Origin: Candidatus Mycobacterium wuenschmannii
GTDB taxonomy: Bacteria; Actinomycetota; Actinomycetes; Mycobacteriales; Mycobacteriaceae
Assembly: GCF_030252325.1 (NCBI RefSeq)
Contig: NZ_CP126981.1
Coordinates: 2,356,001 to 2,420,000, forward strand
DNA: 64,000 nucleotides
Reading direction: 5' to 3'
Of the stretch, positions 56,361 to 63,945 are shown piece by piece (within the stretch, counting starts at the first letter, position 1; each line of letters opens with the position of its first letter). Under the pieces are notes generated by a model. It worked only from the letters and a program-made list of their open reading frames with translations. It was not told the origin of the DNA and did no database searches. A program made the translations under genes and the position numbers.

Positions 56361-56950
56361 GGTGTCGCCTTTCCGGTTGCTGCCTTCTTGGCTGCCTTCA
56401 TCTGTTTCTTGTACGAACGGACCTTTTCCATCGACTTCGCGTCGGCGATGTCGGCGACCGATACGTGGCTGCCGGCCTTGCCGAAGTCGCCTGCCGCGGC
56501 GCGCCAGCCCTTAGGCGTCACCGCGTACTGCTTGCCGAGGAGCGCCAGAAAGATCTGCGCCTTCTGCTCCCCGAACCCCGGCAGGCCCTTGAGCCGTTTC
56601 AGCAACTCGGCTCCGTCGGGGTCGCCGGCGGTCCACAAGCCGGCGGTGTCGCCGTCGTAGCGGTCGACGATGATCTGCGCCAACGTCTGGATCCGCTTGG
56701 CCATCGAACCCGGAAAGCGATGAATTGCAGGCTTTTCCGAACACAACGCGGCGAACTTGTCCGGGTTGCAGTCCGCGATCTCGGCGACGTCGAAACTGCC
56801 CATCCGGTCGGCGATCTTCTTCGGCCCGGCGAATGCCGTCTCGAAGGTGACCTGTTGATCGAGAACCATCCCGATCACCAACGCCAGCGGATCGTCAGCC
56901 AGCAGTTGGTCGGCCTCGGGATCCTGGGCCAGGCACAGCTTGATCGTCAA
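56357..56950 (-). CDS. HhH-GPD superfamily base-excision-like protein (Rv1156-like)
   Basis: A 197-residue helix-hairpin-helix DNA-repair-fold protein. VLDQQVTFETAFAGPKKIADR is the N-terminal signature and KGLPGFGEQKAQIFLALLGKQ (about 119-139) the HhH. The catalytic Asp that normally follows the HhH in active glycosylases seems absent (VTPKGWRAAAG there), so activity is uncertain. The C-terminus is Lys-rich. It corresponds to remembered Rv1156. The start is a TTG (56950) overlapping the stop of a 5-codon leaderless mini-ORF, an unusual initiation set-up. Confidence 0.82.
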   Translation of the reverse strand: MTIKLCLAQDPEADQLLADDPLALVIGMVLDQQVTFETAFAGPKKIADRMGSFDVAEIADCNPDKFAALCSEKPAIHRFPGSMAKRIQTLAQIIVDRYDGDTAGLWTAGDPDGAELLKRLKGLPGFGEQKAQIFLALLGKQYAVTPKGWRAAAGDFGKAGSHVSVADIADAKSMEKVRSYKKQMKAAKKAATGKATP

Positions 56951-56964
56951 CGGTCGACACCCAT
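56947..56964 (-). CDS. 5-codon leaderless mini-ORF coupled to the HhH-GPD start
   Basis: ATG at 56964 begins M-G-V-D-R and stops with TGA at 56949-56947. The TGA overlaps the TTG start of the next gene (TTGA). The hexamer TAGGAT (56977-56972) lies seven bases before this ATG, so the transcript probably starts here. Ribosomes ending on the mini-ORF could re-initiate at the TTG. Confidence 0.4.
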   Translation of the reverse strand: MGVDR

Positions 56965-56971
56965 GATCGCG

Positions 56972-56977
56972 ATCCTA
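56972..56977 (-). promoter_or_regulatory. -10 element of the mini-ORF/HhH-GPD/DUF1059 unit
   Basis: TAGGAT on the minus strand, seven bases before the ATG at 56964. The same TAGG.T form occurs before two nearby leftward genes (57981-57986, 58434-58439). Confidence 0.45.
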
Positions 56978-57026
56978 ACCCCGCTGTTTCGCAGAAATCT
57001 CGCCCGTCACGAGTTTCAATGAAGCG

Positions 57027-57362
57027 ATGAGCCGGCCCGCTCACTTTTCGCTTCGCGCAAGGTGGTCGTTCGCCGTTGCGGTATCGGCGGCGATGCTCGT
57101 CGCCGTGCCTGCCCACGCCGACTCGCCGCACGATCGGTACCACCCCAACTACGACGAGAATTGGTGTCCCGGCGGCGGAACCGGCGCCGCGGGAGCGCGC
57201 GGTTACTGCGACGGGGTCGACTATCCCGATGGCAGTTTCTGGCACGCGGCCGGCTTCACCGGCGCCGAGCACTTCGAGGAGACCACCCGCTGCAAGCTGC
57301 ACTCGGGGTTGATCCTGCAGGACGCGCCGCCGGGTGGTTGCGGCAATGAGTGGCGGGGCTGA
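57027..57362 (+). CDS. small secreted four-cysteine protein
   Basis: A 111-residue exported protein. Signal peptide ...FAVAVSAAMLVAVPAHA cut before Asp33. The mature chain of about 80 residues has four cysteines (WCPG, YCDG, RCKL, GCGN), suggesting two disulfides, and many Gly, His, Trp and Tyr. I recognise the type from mycobacterial genomes as a hypothetical secreted protein but know no function. The ATG overlaps the stop of a 3-codon frame (ATG at 57019, M-K-R), so initiation may be coupled. A leaderless gene follows 16 bp later. Confidence 0.8.
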   Translation: MSRPAHFSLRARWSFAVAVSAAMLVAVPAHADSPHDRYHPNYDENWCPGGGTGAAGARGYCDGVDYPDGSFWHAAGFTGAEHFEETTRCKLHSGLILQDAPPGGCGNEWRG

Positions 57363-57366
57363 CGGT

Positions 57367-57372
57367 TACCGT
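57367..57372 (+). promoter_or_regulatory. -10 element of the gene at 57379, leaderless type
   Basis: TACCGT, six bases before the ATG at 57379, inside the short gap after the secreted-protein gene. Confidence 0.4.
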
Positions 57373-57378
57373 GGCGAG

Positions 57379-57792
57379 ATGGCTCAGCCCACCGCACGTC
57401 ACCTGAAGAACCTGGCCGGTTTCACCGGCCTGTCCTGCATCGCGATCGGGATCTACCACTTCCTGTTGGGCGTCTCGTCGGTGCCGGGCGCGACGGGCGC
57501 CAACGCGACGGTCGACTCGCGCGAGCGCTTCTACTCCGCCTATTTCGCCGGCTACGGCGTCGCGTGGCTGGGCGCCGCCCGCCGGTCCCCGATCCGCGCC
57601 ACCGAGATTCGCCTACTGGCTGGGCTGATGCTGGTCAGCGCGGTGGGACGGGTGATCTCGCTGGTCGCCAACGGCCGGCCGCACTGGTTCCAGGAGGTGT
57701 TGACAGCGGTCGAATTCGTCGTTCCCGCAGCATTTTTCGGAATGACCGAGCTGGGGATAGCGACGGCCGACGAGAAGGAGCTGGCGCGCTAG
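57379..57792 (+). CDS. DUF4345-type membrane protein
   Basis: A 137-residue protein with four predicted membrane helices (about 13-32, 50-67, 75-93, 108-128). The G-x-Y-H-F-L-L-G-x-x pattern early and RFYSAYFAGYGVAW are typical of DUF4345-like small membrane proteins. Function unknown. ATG 57379 is chosen because a TACCGT -10 and GGCGAG lie directly before it; an upstream in-frame start would overlap the previous gene. It overlaps the convergent DUF5302 gene by 4 bp. Confidence 0.72.
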   Translation: MAQPTARHLKNLAGFTGLSCIAIGIYHFLLGVSSVPGATGANATVDSRERFYSAYFAGYGVAWLGAARRSPIRATEIRLLAGLMLVSAVGRVISLVANGRPHWFQEVLTAVEFVVPAAFFGMTELGIATADEKELAR

Positions 57793-57974
57793 CCGCTCTT
57801 GCGGCGGAACTCTCGATGGTTTCCGGCCGCGCCGTGCGCCCGAGTCCCCTTGGCGCCGCCGTCCTTGTGATCGGCCCCGCCGGAGGACTTCGCGTTCTTG
57901 CGCTCCAGCGCCTCACGGAATTTGCGCTTGTTGTCGTCCTCGGGCGGTGTGTCCCCGGACTTCGATCCAGCCAT
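57789..57974 (-). CDS. DUF5302 small hydrophilic protein
   Basis: A 61-residue highly charged protein, with KRKFREALERKNAKSS and ADHKDGGAKGTRAHG and the end REFRRKSG, a pattern I know as DUF5302 in mycobacteria. It is probably disordered; function unknown. TAGGCT (57986-57981) lies six bases before the ATG, so it should be leaderless. It stands 9 bp downstream of the F420-type reductase gene on the same strand. Confidence 0.82.
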   Translation of the reverse strand: MAGSKSGDTPPEDDNKRKFREALERKNAKSSGGADHKDGGAKGTRAHGAAGNHREFRRKSG

Positions 57975-57983
57975 AGCCGCAGC

Positions 57984-58439
<456 letters not shown>

Positions 58440-58461
58440 CGGGCCGACCTGATCGGCTGGC

Positions 58462-58467
58462 TACCAT
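58462..58467 (+). promoter_or_regulatory. -10 element of the DUF1697 gene, leaderless type
   Basis: TACCAT, seven bases before the ATG at 58475. Confidence 0.45.
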
Positions 58468-58474
58468 CACGCTC

Positions 58475-59020
58475 ATGACCGAGTACGCGGCATTCCTGCG
58501 GGGCGTCAATGTCGGTGGCGTCAACCTGAAAATGGCCGATGTCGCAACGGCGTTGACCGATGCCGGACTCGCCGACGTCCGCACCATCCTGGCGACCGGC
58601 AACGTGACACTGACGTCGCCCAAGGGCGCCGACGCCGTGCGGGAGGCCGCCGAGCAGGCGCTGCGCAAGGCGTTCGGCTACGACGCCTGGGTGCTGGTCT
58701 ATCCACGCACCAAGCTGGCGTCGATCGTCGACGGCTATCCATTCGACGCCGAGGTCGACGGATACCAGTCCTATGTCACCTTTGTCAGCGACGCCGACGT
58801 GCTCGACGAGCTCACGGGGCTGACCAAGGATGCCGGCGCCGACGAAAAGATCAAGCGTGGTTCCAAATCCGCCGGTGTAATCTATTGGCAGGTCGCCAAG
58901 GGCAAGACACTGGACAGCACCATCGGCAAGACGATGGGCAAGAAGAAATACAAGTCGTCGACCACCACCCGCAATCTGCGCACGCTGGCCAAAGTCGTGG
59001 CCGCTCAGTCGTCGACGTAG
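58475..59020 (+). CDS. DUF1697 protein
   Basis: A 181-residue cytosolic protein beginning [19 protein letters not shown], with [12 protein letters not shown], the classic DUF1697 pattern (YxAFLRGINVGG..., TYIQSGNVVF). Function unknown; the fold is reported as ferredoxin-like. The length is normal. It is leaderless by prediction. The 3' end overlaps convergent gntR by 16 bp. Confidence 0.88.
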   Translation: MTEYAAFLRGVNVGGVNLKMADVATALTDAGLADVRTILATGNVTLTSPKGADAVREAAEQALRKAFGYDAWVLVYPRTKLASIVDGYPFDAEVDGYQSYVTFVSDADVLDELTGLTKDAGADEKIKRGSKSAGVIYWQVAKGKTLDSTIGKTMGKKKYKSSTTTRNLRTLAKVVAAQSST

Positions 59021-59370
59021 TCCTGCAGGTAGCGCAGCGCGTCGGCCTTGCCGAGGCCCAGCCCGCGCGCCACGTCGAGGAACGCGCCGGCCGCCGCGGC
59101 CATCGCGGTGTCCGCGGGGTCCGCCCGGGCGACGAAAGTGCCGAAGCGACCGCGGGTTTCGACGATGCCGGCAGTTTCGAGTTCGCGGTAAGCCCGAGCG
59201 ACGGTATTGACGGCCAGGTTCAGTTCGCCGGCCAGCTCGCGGACCGTCGGCAACCGCGTGCCGGGCGCTAGGGTGCCGGCCCGGATCGCATCGATGATCT
59301 GGTTGCGCAGCTGATCGAACAGCGGTCGATCCGCCTGCCCGTCCAACCGCAGCCATTCGCCCCACTCCAC
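59005..59370 (-). CDS. GntR (YtrA-type) transcriptional regulator
   Basis: A 121-residue short GntR regulator. The winged helix-turn-helix ([49 protein letters not shown]) occupies residues 18-66, followed by a short helical tail without a large ligand domain, as in YtrA-type members. It equals remembered Rv1152 in length and context. The GTG at 59370 is chosen to begin [12 protein letters not shown]; the longer frame adds repeat-derived sequence. Targets unknown. Confidence 0.88.
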   Translation of the reverse strand: MEWGEWLRLDGQADRPLFDQLRNQIIDAIRAGTLAPGTRLPTVRELAGELNLAVNTVARAYRELETAGIVETRGRFGTFVARADPADTAMAAAAGAFLDVARGLGLGKADALRYLQDYVDD

Positions 59371-59400
59371 CCGCCCAGTATCCCGCAGCACCGCTGGTTT

Positions 59401-59459
59401 CACTGCCCAGCTCCTCCTCATCGCCGGGCTAAATCCACTGCCCAGCTCCTCCTCATCGC
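59401..59459. repeat. tandem 24-bp intergenic repeat
   Basis: A 24-bp unit (CACTGCCCAGCTCC... to ...TCATCGC) is present at 59401-59424 and 59436-59459, with a 35-bp period. After the first copy comes CGGGCTA; after the second, GCTACGCGCTCTGCATCG then CGCCGGGCTA. I recognise the CTCCTCCTCATCGC...CTCTGCATCGTCGCCGGGC string as a dispersed mycobacterial intergenic sequence. The end of the full copy forms part of the sirtuin -10. Confidence 0.7.
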
Positions 59460-59486
59460 GCTACGCGCTCTGCATCGTCGCCGGGC

Positions 59487-59492
59487 TATCTT
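59487..59492 (+). promoter_or_regulatory. -10 element of the sirtuin gene, leaderless type
   Basis: TATCTT, six bases before the GTG at 59499. Its first two bases are the last bases of the upstream dispersed repeat. Confidence 0.5.
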
Positions 59493-59498
59493 GGTGAG

Positions 59499-60212
59499 GT
59501 GCGAATCACGGTGCTGTCCGGCGCGGGGATCTCCGCGGAGAGCGGCGTGCCGACGTTCCGCGACGACAAGAACGGCCTGTGGGCCAAGTTCGACCCCTAC
59601 GAGTTGTCCAGCGTCCAAGGCTGGGAACGCAACCCGGAACGGGTATGGGGCTGGTATCTGTGGCGGCACTACTTGTGCGGCACCGTCGAGCCGAACCCCG
59701 GGCACCGCGCCGTCGCCGCGTGGCAGGACCACGCCGAGGTCAGCGTCGTCACCCAGAACGTCGACGATCTGCACGAGCGCGCGGGCAGCTCGCCGGTGCA
59801 CCATCTGCACGGCAGCCTCTTCGAGTTTCGTTGCGCGACATGCGATTCGCCCTACACCGGCGACCTACCTGAGATGACCAAGCCCGCACTGGAGGTCGAA
59901 CCACCGACGTGCCACTGCGGTGGCCTGATCCGGCCGGACATCGTCTGGTTCGGCGAGCCGCTCCCCCAGGAGCCTTGGCAGCACGCGGTCGAGGCGACGA
60001 CGAACGCCGACGTGCTGGTCGTGGTCGGAACGTCGAGCATCGTCTACCCCGCCGCCAGCCTGCCCGAGGCGGCGCTGGCCCGCGGAATCGTCGTCGTCGA
60101 AGTCAATCCGGAACCCACACCGCTGTCCGACAGCGCCACGATCACCGTGCGCGAATCGGCCAGCACCGCGCTCCCGACACTGCTACAGCGGCTGCCGGCC
60201 CTGCTGAAGTAG
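59499..60212 (+). CDS. NAD-dependent protein deacylase (sirtuin, Rv1151c-like)
   Basis: Class III-type sirtuin removing acyl groups from lysines with NAD+. The 237 residues match remembered Rv1151c. NAD motifs GAGIS (8-12), TQNVD (85-89); catalytic His104; zinc cysteines 112, 115, 138 and 140 with unusually close last pair (CHC). Tyr53 and Arg56 form the YxxR pair that recognises succinyl/malonyl lysine, so desuccinylase activity is expected. Likely targets include acyl-CoA synthetases. The start is a GTG with both a leaderless -10 and GGTGAG nearby. Confidence 0.92.
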   Translation: MRITVLSGAGISAESGVPTFRDDKNGLWAKFDPYELSSVQGWERNPERVWGWYLWRHYLCGTVEPNPGHRAVAAWQDHAEVSVVTQNVDDLHERAGSSPVHHLHGSLFEFRCATCDSPYTGDLPEMTKPALEVEPPTCHCGGLIRPDIVWFGEPLPQEPWQHAVEATTNADVLVVVGTSSIVYPAASLPEAALARGIVVVEVNPEPTPLSDSATITVRESASTALPTLLQRLPALLK

Positions 60213-60222
60213 CCCTGCTGAA

Positions 60223-60870
60223 CTAGGCGGGACGGTGCGCCCGGCCGATGACGAATTCCGACGTCGGGACCGGCACCCACGCCGGGAACAGGAACTCAGT
60301 CCGGGAGCGCTCGACCTCGAAGCCCGCTGAGCGAATCGACTGCTCGGTATGGCGATGCGCGTGACAGTTGCCGGCCAGCCGGGGCCACAGCGTCGTCGCG
60401 TCGACGAACTTCTGGAACCCGCCCCGCAATCCCTTGCTGGCCACGTGCTCCAGATAACGCAGCTCGCCGCCCGGCTTCATCAGCGAAAGCGCTTGTCGCA
60501 GAACCGAATCCGGTTCACCGACCGAGCACAGCACCAGCGAGAACACCACCGCGTCGAACGGCGCTTCGGCGGAGAAGCTCTCCACGGTCCGGTTGGTCAC
60601 CTCGACCGGGACGGGCGCGGTGGCGGCGGCCTCCCGGGCCAGGCCGACCAACTGCTGCTCGGGTTCGATCGCGACGACCTGCTCAACGGTGTCGGGGTAG
60701 AACGCAAAGTTGCTGCCGGTCCCGGCGCCCACCTCGAGGACGCGCCCCGACAAGCCGGCGAGATTCTCTCGGCGAGTTTCGCGCATCTGCTCGGTCTCGT
60801 GCGCAGCGATCCTGGTCCAGACGCGTGCGAAGAACGGATGGTGGACGGTCTCCGCCGTCGGTGACGCCAT
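60223..60870 (-). CDS. SAM-dependent methyltransferase (Rv1147-like)
   Basis: A 215-residue class I methyltransferase. Motif I VLEVGAGTGSN is at 44-54, the acidic AIEPEQ at 67-72, FDAVVFSLVLCSVGEP (motif IV) at 105-120 and LMKPGGELRYLEH at 130-142. It resembles UbiE/phosphatidylethanolamine methyltransferase-type enzymes and remembered Rv1147; the acceptor is unknown, perhaps a lipid exported by the upstream MmpL. The ATG at 60870 is 5 bp after the tetR stop, so mmpL-tetR-methyltransferase form one operon. Confidence 0.88.
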   Translation of the reverse strand: MASPTAETVHHPFFARVWTRIAAHETEQMRETRRENLAGLSGRVLEVGAGTGSNFAFYPDTVEQVVAIEPEQQLVGLAREAAATAPVPVEVTNRTVESFSAEAPFDAVVFSLVLCSVGEPDSVLRQALSLMKPGGELRYLEHVASKGLRGGFQKFVDATTLWPRLAGNCHAHRHTEQSIRSAGFEVERSRTEFLFPAWVPVPTSEFVIGRAHRPA

Positions 60871-60875
60871 GCCTG

Positions 60876-61574
60876 TCAGCCTTTCGACCCCAGCGCCGTG
60901 AGCTTCTCCACCACCTGCTGCGGTGTCGCGTCGGCGCCGACCAATCCGGTCACCATATTCCCGGAGAAGACGGCGCGCAGCACCCGGTCGGTGAACGCAT
61001 CGGCATCGCCGAACGGCAGATGCGGCTTGGCGATCAGCAACGCGGCCACGCCGTGCGCGGCGCTCCACAGTTCCAGGGCGACCGCGGTGGCGTCTCCGGC
61101 AGGGAACACGCCCTCGGCCATCAATGTCTTGACGGAGGCGCACATGTGCTCGAAGGCCGAACTGGCAAGGGCGGCATCGACATTGCTGTTCGATTTCCAT
61201 TCGCCCATCGTCGCGATCCGATACAGCTCGGGGTTTTCGACCGCGAACCGGACGTAGGCCAAGCCCTGCGCGCGCAGCACCTCCACGGTGCTCGGCTGCA
61301 CCGAGGCGACCCGCTGCATCTCGTCGTCGAGCTTCTCGAAGTAGCGCGCGCACACCGCATCCAGCAAGGCGTCCTTGTCCTGGAAGTGCAGATAGATCGA
61401 CGGCGGCGTGACGCCGACGCGTTCTGCGACCGAACGGATCGAGACCGCCTTGGCATGCCCAATGTCGAGCAGGAGTTCGGTTGCGGCATCGAGGATTTCG
61501 TCGCGCAGCAGGTCACCAGACCCGCGCGGCGCGCGCCGCCGGCGAAGAGTTTCGGTGGACGGATCAGCGACCAT
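60876..61574 (-). CDS. TetR family regulator of the MmpL operon
   Basis: A 232-residue TetR regulator. The helix-turn-helix VSIRSVAERVGVTPPSIYLHFQDKDALLDAV is at about 44-74, followed by a WHG-type C-terminal ligand domain (VRFAVENPELYRIATMG...ELWSAAHGVAALLIAKP). The start lies 11 bp inside the mmpL 3' end, so it is co-translated with the transporter. The 33-bp palindrome over the mmpL promoter is the obvious binding site, making this a self-repressing efflux/lipid-export operon. Confidence 0.92.
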   Translation of the reverse strand: MVADPSTETLRRRRAPRGSGDLLRDEILDAATELLLDIGHAKAVSIRSVAERVGVTPPSIYLHFQDKDALLDAVCARYFEKLDDEMQRVASVQPSTVEVLRAQGLAYVRFAVENPELYRIATMGEWKSNSNVDAALASSAFEHMCASVKTLMAEGVFPAGDATAVALELWSAAHGVAALLIAKPHLPFGDADAFTDRVLRAVFSGNMVTGLVGADATPQQVVEKLTALGSKG

Positions 61575-63891
61575 CTACCACCGTCGTTGCAGTACGTGCG
61601 GCAGCGGCAGCGGGAACGGCGGATACGGCCGCATCGACCAGCAACGGCTCGGGCTCCGAGCCCGACTCGCTGATGCCGAACCGCTCATGCAGCCACACCA
61701 GCGGCTTGGGCGCCCACCAACTCCAGTGGCCCAGCACATGCATGAACGCCGGCACCAGCACCATCCGCACCAGCGTCGCATCGGCCAGCACGGCCAACGT
61801 CAGCCCGGTACCGAACATCCGCATGAACGAGACCTGGGCGGCGATCAACGCGGCGAACGAAATCGACATCACCAGCGCGGCCGCGGTCACGACCCGGCCG
61901 GTGCGGGCCAGCCCGAGCGCGACGCTCCTGTCGTTGTCAGCGCGCTTGGTTCGGTTGTCCGGAGGGACCGGATGCGACGCGAGCGCGCTCAACCAGTATT
62001 CGCGGATCCGGGAGACCAGGAACACCTCGTAATCCATCGACAGGCCGAAGGCGACGCAGAACAACAGCACCGGGATATTGGCGACGACCGTGCCGCTCGA
62101 CGTGGTGCCCATTGCGCCGAGGTGCCCGTCCTGGAAGATCCAGACGAGTGCGCCGAACGCCGCGGTCAGCGATAAAACATTGCACACCAACGCTTTCAAC
62201 GGCAGCAGCACGCTACCGGTGAGCAGGAAAAGCAGGACGAACGTGATGACACCGATCAGGCCCAGCACCAGCGGCAGCCGGTCGGTGATCGCGTCCACGC
62301 TGTCGCGATTGATCTGCGCCTGACCGGTCAGCTGGGTCGGCTGGCCGGCCGGTCCGGGCACGGCGTGCAGCCGGTCGAGCTGGGCATCGGACGCTTTGGA
62401 GAACAGCGGCGCGGTGCTGGCGATCGTCAAAAAGGCGCTGCCGGAAGACATTCCGGTGGCCGCCGACGGTGGGCCGACCAGGGTGCCGTGCACGAATGTG
62501 CCGGTCGGCGCCGAGACGGCCGACACGTCGGCCACCCGCGACAAGTCGGCGGCGTAGCGGCTGAGGTCGCCCGGACGCACCCCTCGAACGTCCGGGACGA
62601 CAACAGACACCGCGGTCGCCGAATCATCGGCGAAATCGTGACGCAACTGGTCACCGACTGCGTGGGCGGAGGCCGAGGCCGGCAGCACCCGGTCGTCGGG
62701 CATGCCCCACTTCACCCCGAGGAAGGGCAGCCCCAGCATCAGCAGCAGCGCGACGACGGCCAATCCGATCGGAATGGCACGTCGCATCACGAAAGTTGTT
62801 GAGCGGTACCAGAACAACTGCTCGACGGGTTTGCGCACCGGATCTGGCCGGCCGAATAGCCGGCGTCCGAGCTTGCGTACGTCCAGCGCGTCCAACCGCG
62901 GCCCGAGCAACACGATCGCCGCGGGCGTCACGACGATCGCTGCCGTCGCGACGAATGCAACGGTGGCCACGCCGGCGTAGGCGAAGGACTTCAGGAAGTA
63001 CATCGGGAACAGCACCATCACGACCATCGACAACGCGACGGTGGTCGCCGAGAACAGCACCGTGCGGCCCGCGGTCGCCATCGTGCGGATCAACGCGGCG
63101 TCCGGTTCGGCGCCGTCGGCCAACTCGTCGCGGTAGCGGCTGATGATCAGCAGCGTGTAGTCGATCGCCAGAGCCAGGCCCAGCGCGCTACTGAGGTTCA
63201 GCGCATAGGTCGACACGTCCGTGCCGAAACTGATCAGCCGCAGCACCGACATCGACCCGACGATGGCCAACCCGCCCAAGCACACCGGCAGGGCCGCGGT
63301 CAGCAGGCCGCCGAACACCCAGACCAACACCAGGAAGCTGAGTGGAATCGCGAGCGACTCCATCAGCAGCAGATCGCGCTCGTTCTGGTGGTTGATCTGG
63401 TCGTAGATCATCGCCGCGCCACCGGCGCGGACCGTGACGCCGTCGCGGTCGTGGACCACTTTCGCCGCGATCTTCTTGGCGTACTTCTGCGCGTTGTTCT
63501 CGCCGCCCTTGAGGTTGGCGACGATCAGTCCGGACTTGCCGTCCTTACTCACCAGGTTGGCCGGCCCGTTCCAGGCCGAGACGACGTTGTACACCCCGTC
63601 CGACCCTTGGACCTGCGCGACGATCTCGCTGCCGACCCGGCGGGCCAGCTCGCTTTGCGCGCCGCTCGGCGCGGTCACCACGAGGACGAGTTGCTGATCG
63701 CTTTGGCCGAACTTCTCGCCCAGCAACTTGGTCGCCTGCGCCGACTCCGAGGCCGGGTCCTGAAAGCCGCCGGCGGACAGACTCTTGGCGACCGGCAGGC
63801 CGAACACGGCAGCCGCGACGAGGACCACGACCGCAGCAGCAAGGATGCGCCGGGGCCCTGCAATGGCCAGACGGGCGATTCGCTGCAACAT
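61564..63891 (-). CDS. MmpL family RND transporter (MmpL13-like)
   Basis: A 775-residue proton-driven RND transporter exporting lipids or drugs across the inner membrane. Two MMPL domains: residues about 30-370 and 380-735. Asp244-Tyr245 (LALAIDYTLLI) and Asp620-Tyr621 (GLSMDYEVFL) are the proton-relay DY pairs. Two periplasmic loops (about 40-175 and 400-530) are porter domains. The gene is intact, while the remembered M. tuberculosis counterpart mmpL13 is split (Rv1145/Rv1146). A promoter with TTGCGT-17-TAAGTT and AGAGGA before the ATG lies upstream. Confidence 0.92.
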   Translation of the reverse strand: MLQRIARLAIAGPRRILAAAVVVLVAAAVFGLPVAKSLSAGGFQDPASESAQATKLLGEKFGQSDQQLVLVVTAPSGAQSELARRVGSEIVAQVQGSDGVYNVVSAWNGPANLVSKDGKSGLIVANLKGGENNAQKYAKKIAAKVVHDRDGVTVRAGGAAMIYDQINHQNERDLLLMESLAIPLSFLVLVWVFGGLLTAALPVCLGGLAIVGSMSVLRLISFGTDVSTYALNLSSALGLALAIDYTLLIISRYRDELADGAEPDAALIRTMATAGRTVLFSATTVALSMVVMVLFPMYFLKSFAYAGVATVAFVATAAIVVTPAAIVLLGPRLDALDVRKLGRRLFGRPDPVRKPVEQLFWYRSTTFVMRRAIPIGLAVVALLLMLGLPFLGVKWGMPDDRVLPASASAHAVGDQLRHDFADDSATAVSVVVPDVRGVRPGDLSRYAADLSRVADVSAVSAPTGTFVHGTLVGPPSAATGMSSGSAFLTIASTAPLFSKASDAQLDRLHAVPGPAGQPTQLTGQAQINRDSVDAITDRLPLVLGLIGVITFVLLFLLTGSVLLPLKALVCNVLSLTAAFGALVWIFQDGHLGAMGTTSSGTVVANIPVLLFCVAFGLSMDYEVFLVSRIREYWLSALASHPVPPDNRTKRADNDRSVALGLARTGRVVTAAALVMSISFAALIAAQVSFMRMFGTGLTLAVLADATLVRMVLVPAFMHVLGHWSWWAPKPLVWLHERFGISESGSEPEPLLVDAAVSAVPAAAAARTATTVVDGR

Positions 63892-63912
63892 GGGTGTCCT
63901 CTGATTCGTTAT

Positions 63913-63945
63913 CGTCGGTAACTTATCAGCGATAAGTTACCGACG
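63913..63945. promoter_or_regulatory. 33-bp palindromic operator over the mmpL promoter
   Basis: Perfect 15-bp arms CGTCGGTAACTTATC and GATAAGTTACCGACG around AGC. On the minus strand the -35 TTGCGT (63948-63943) and -10 TAAGTT (63925-63920), 17 bp apart, lie across it, so bound repressor would cover the whole promoter. The TetR encoded in the operon is the likely ligand. Confidence 0.8.

Noticed and set aside
59401..59459. CRISPR-like repeat
   Set aside because: Two copies, 11-bp spacing, no cas genes; it matches a dispersed mycobacterial intergenic sequence.
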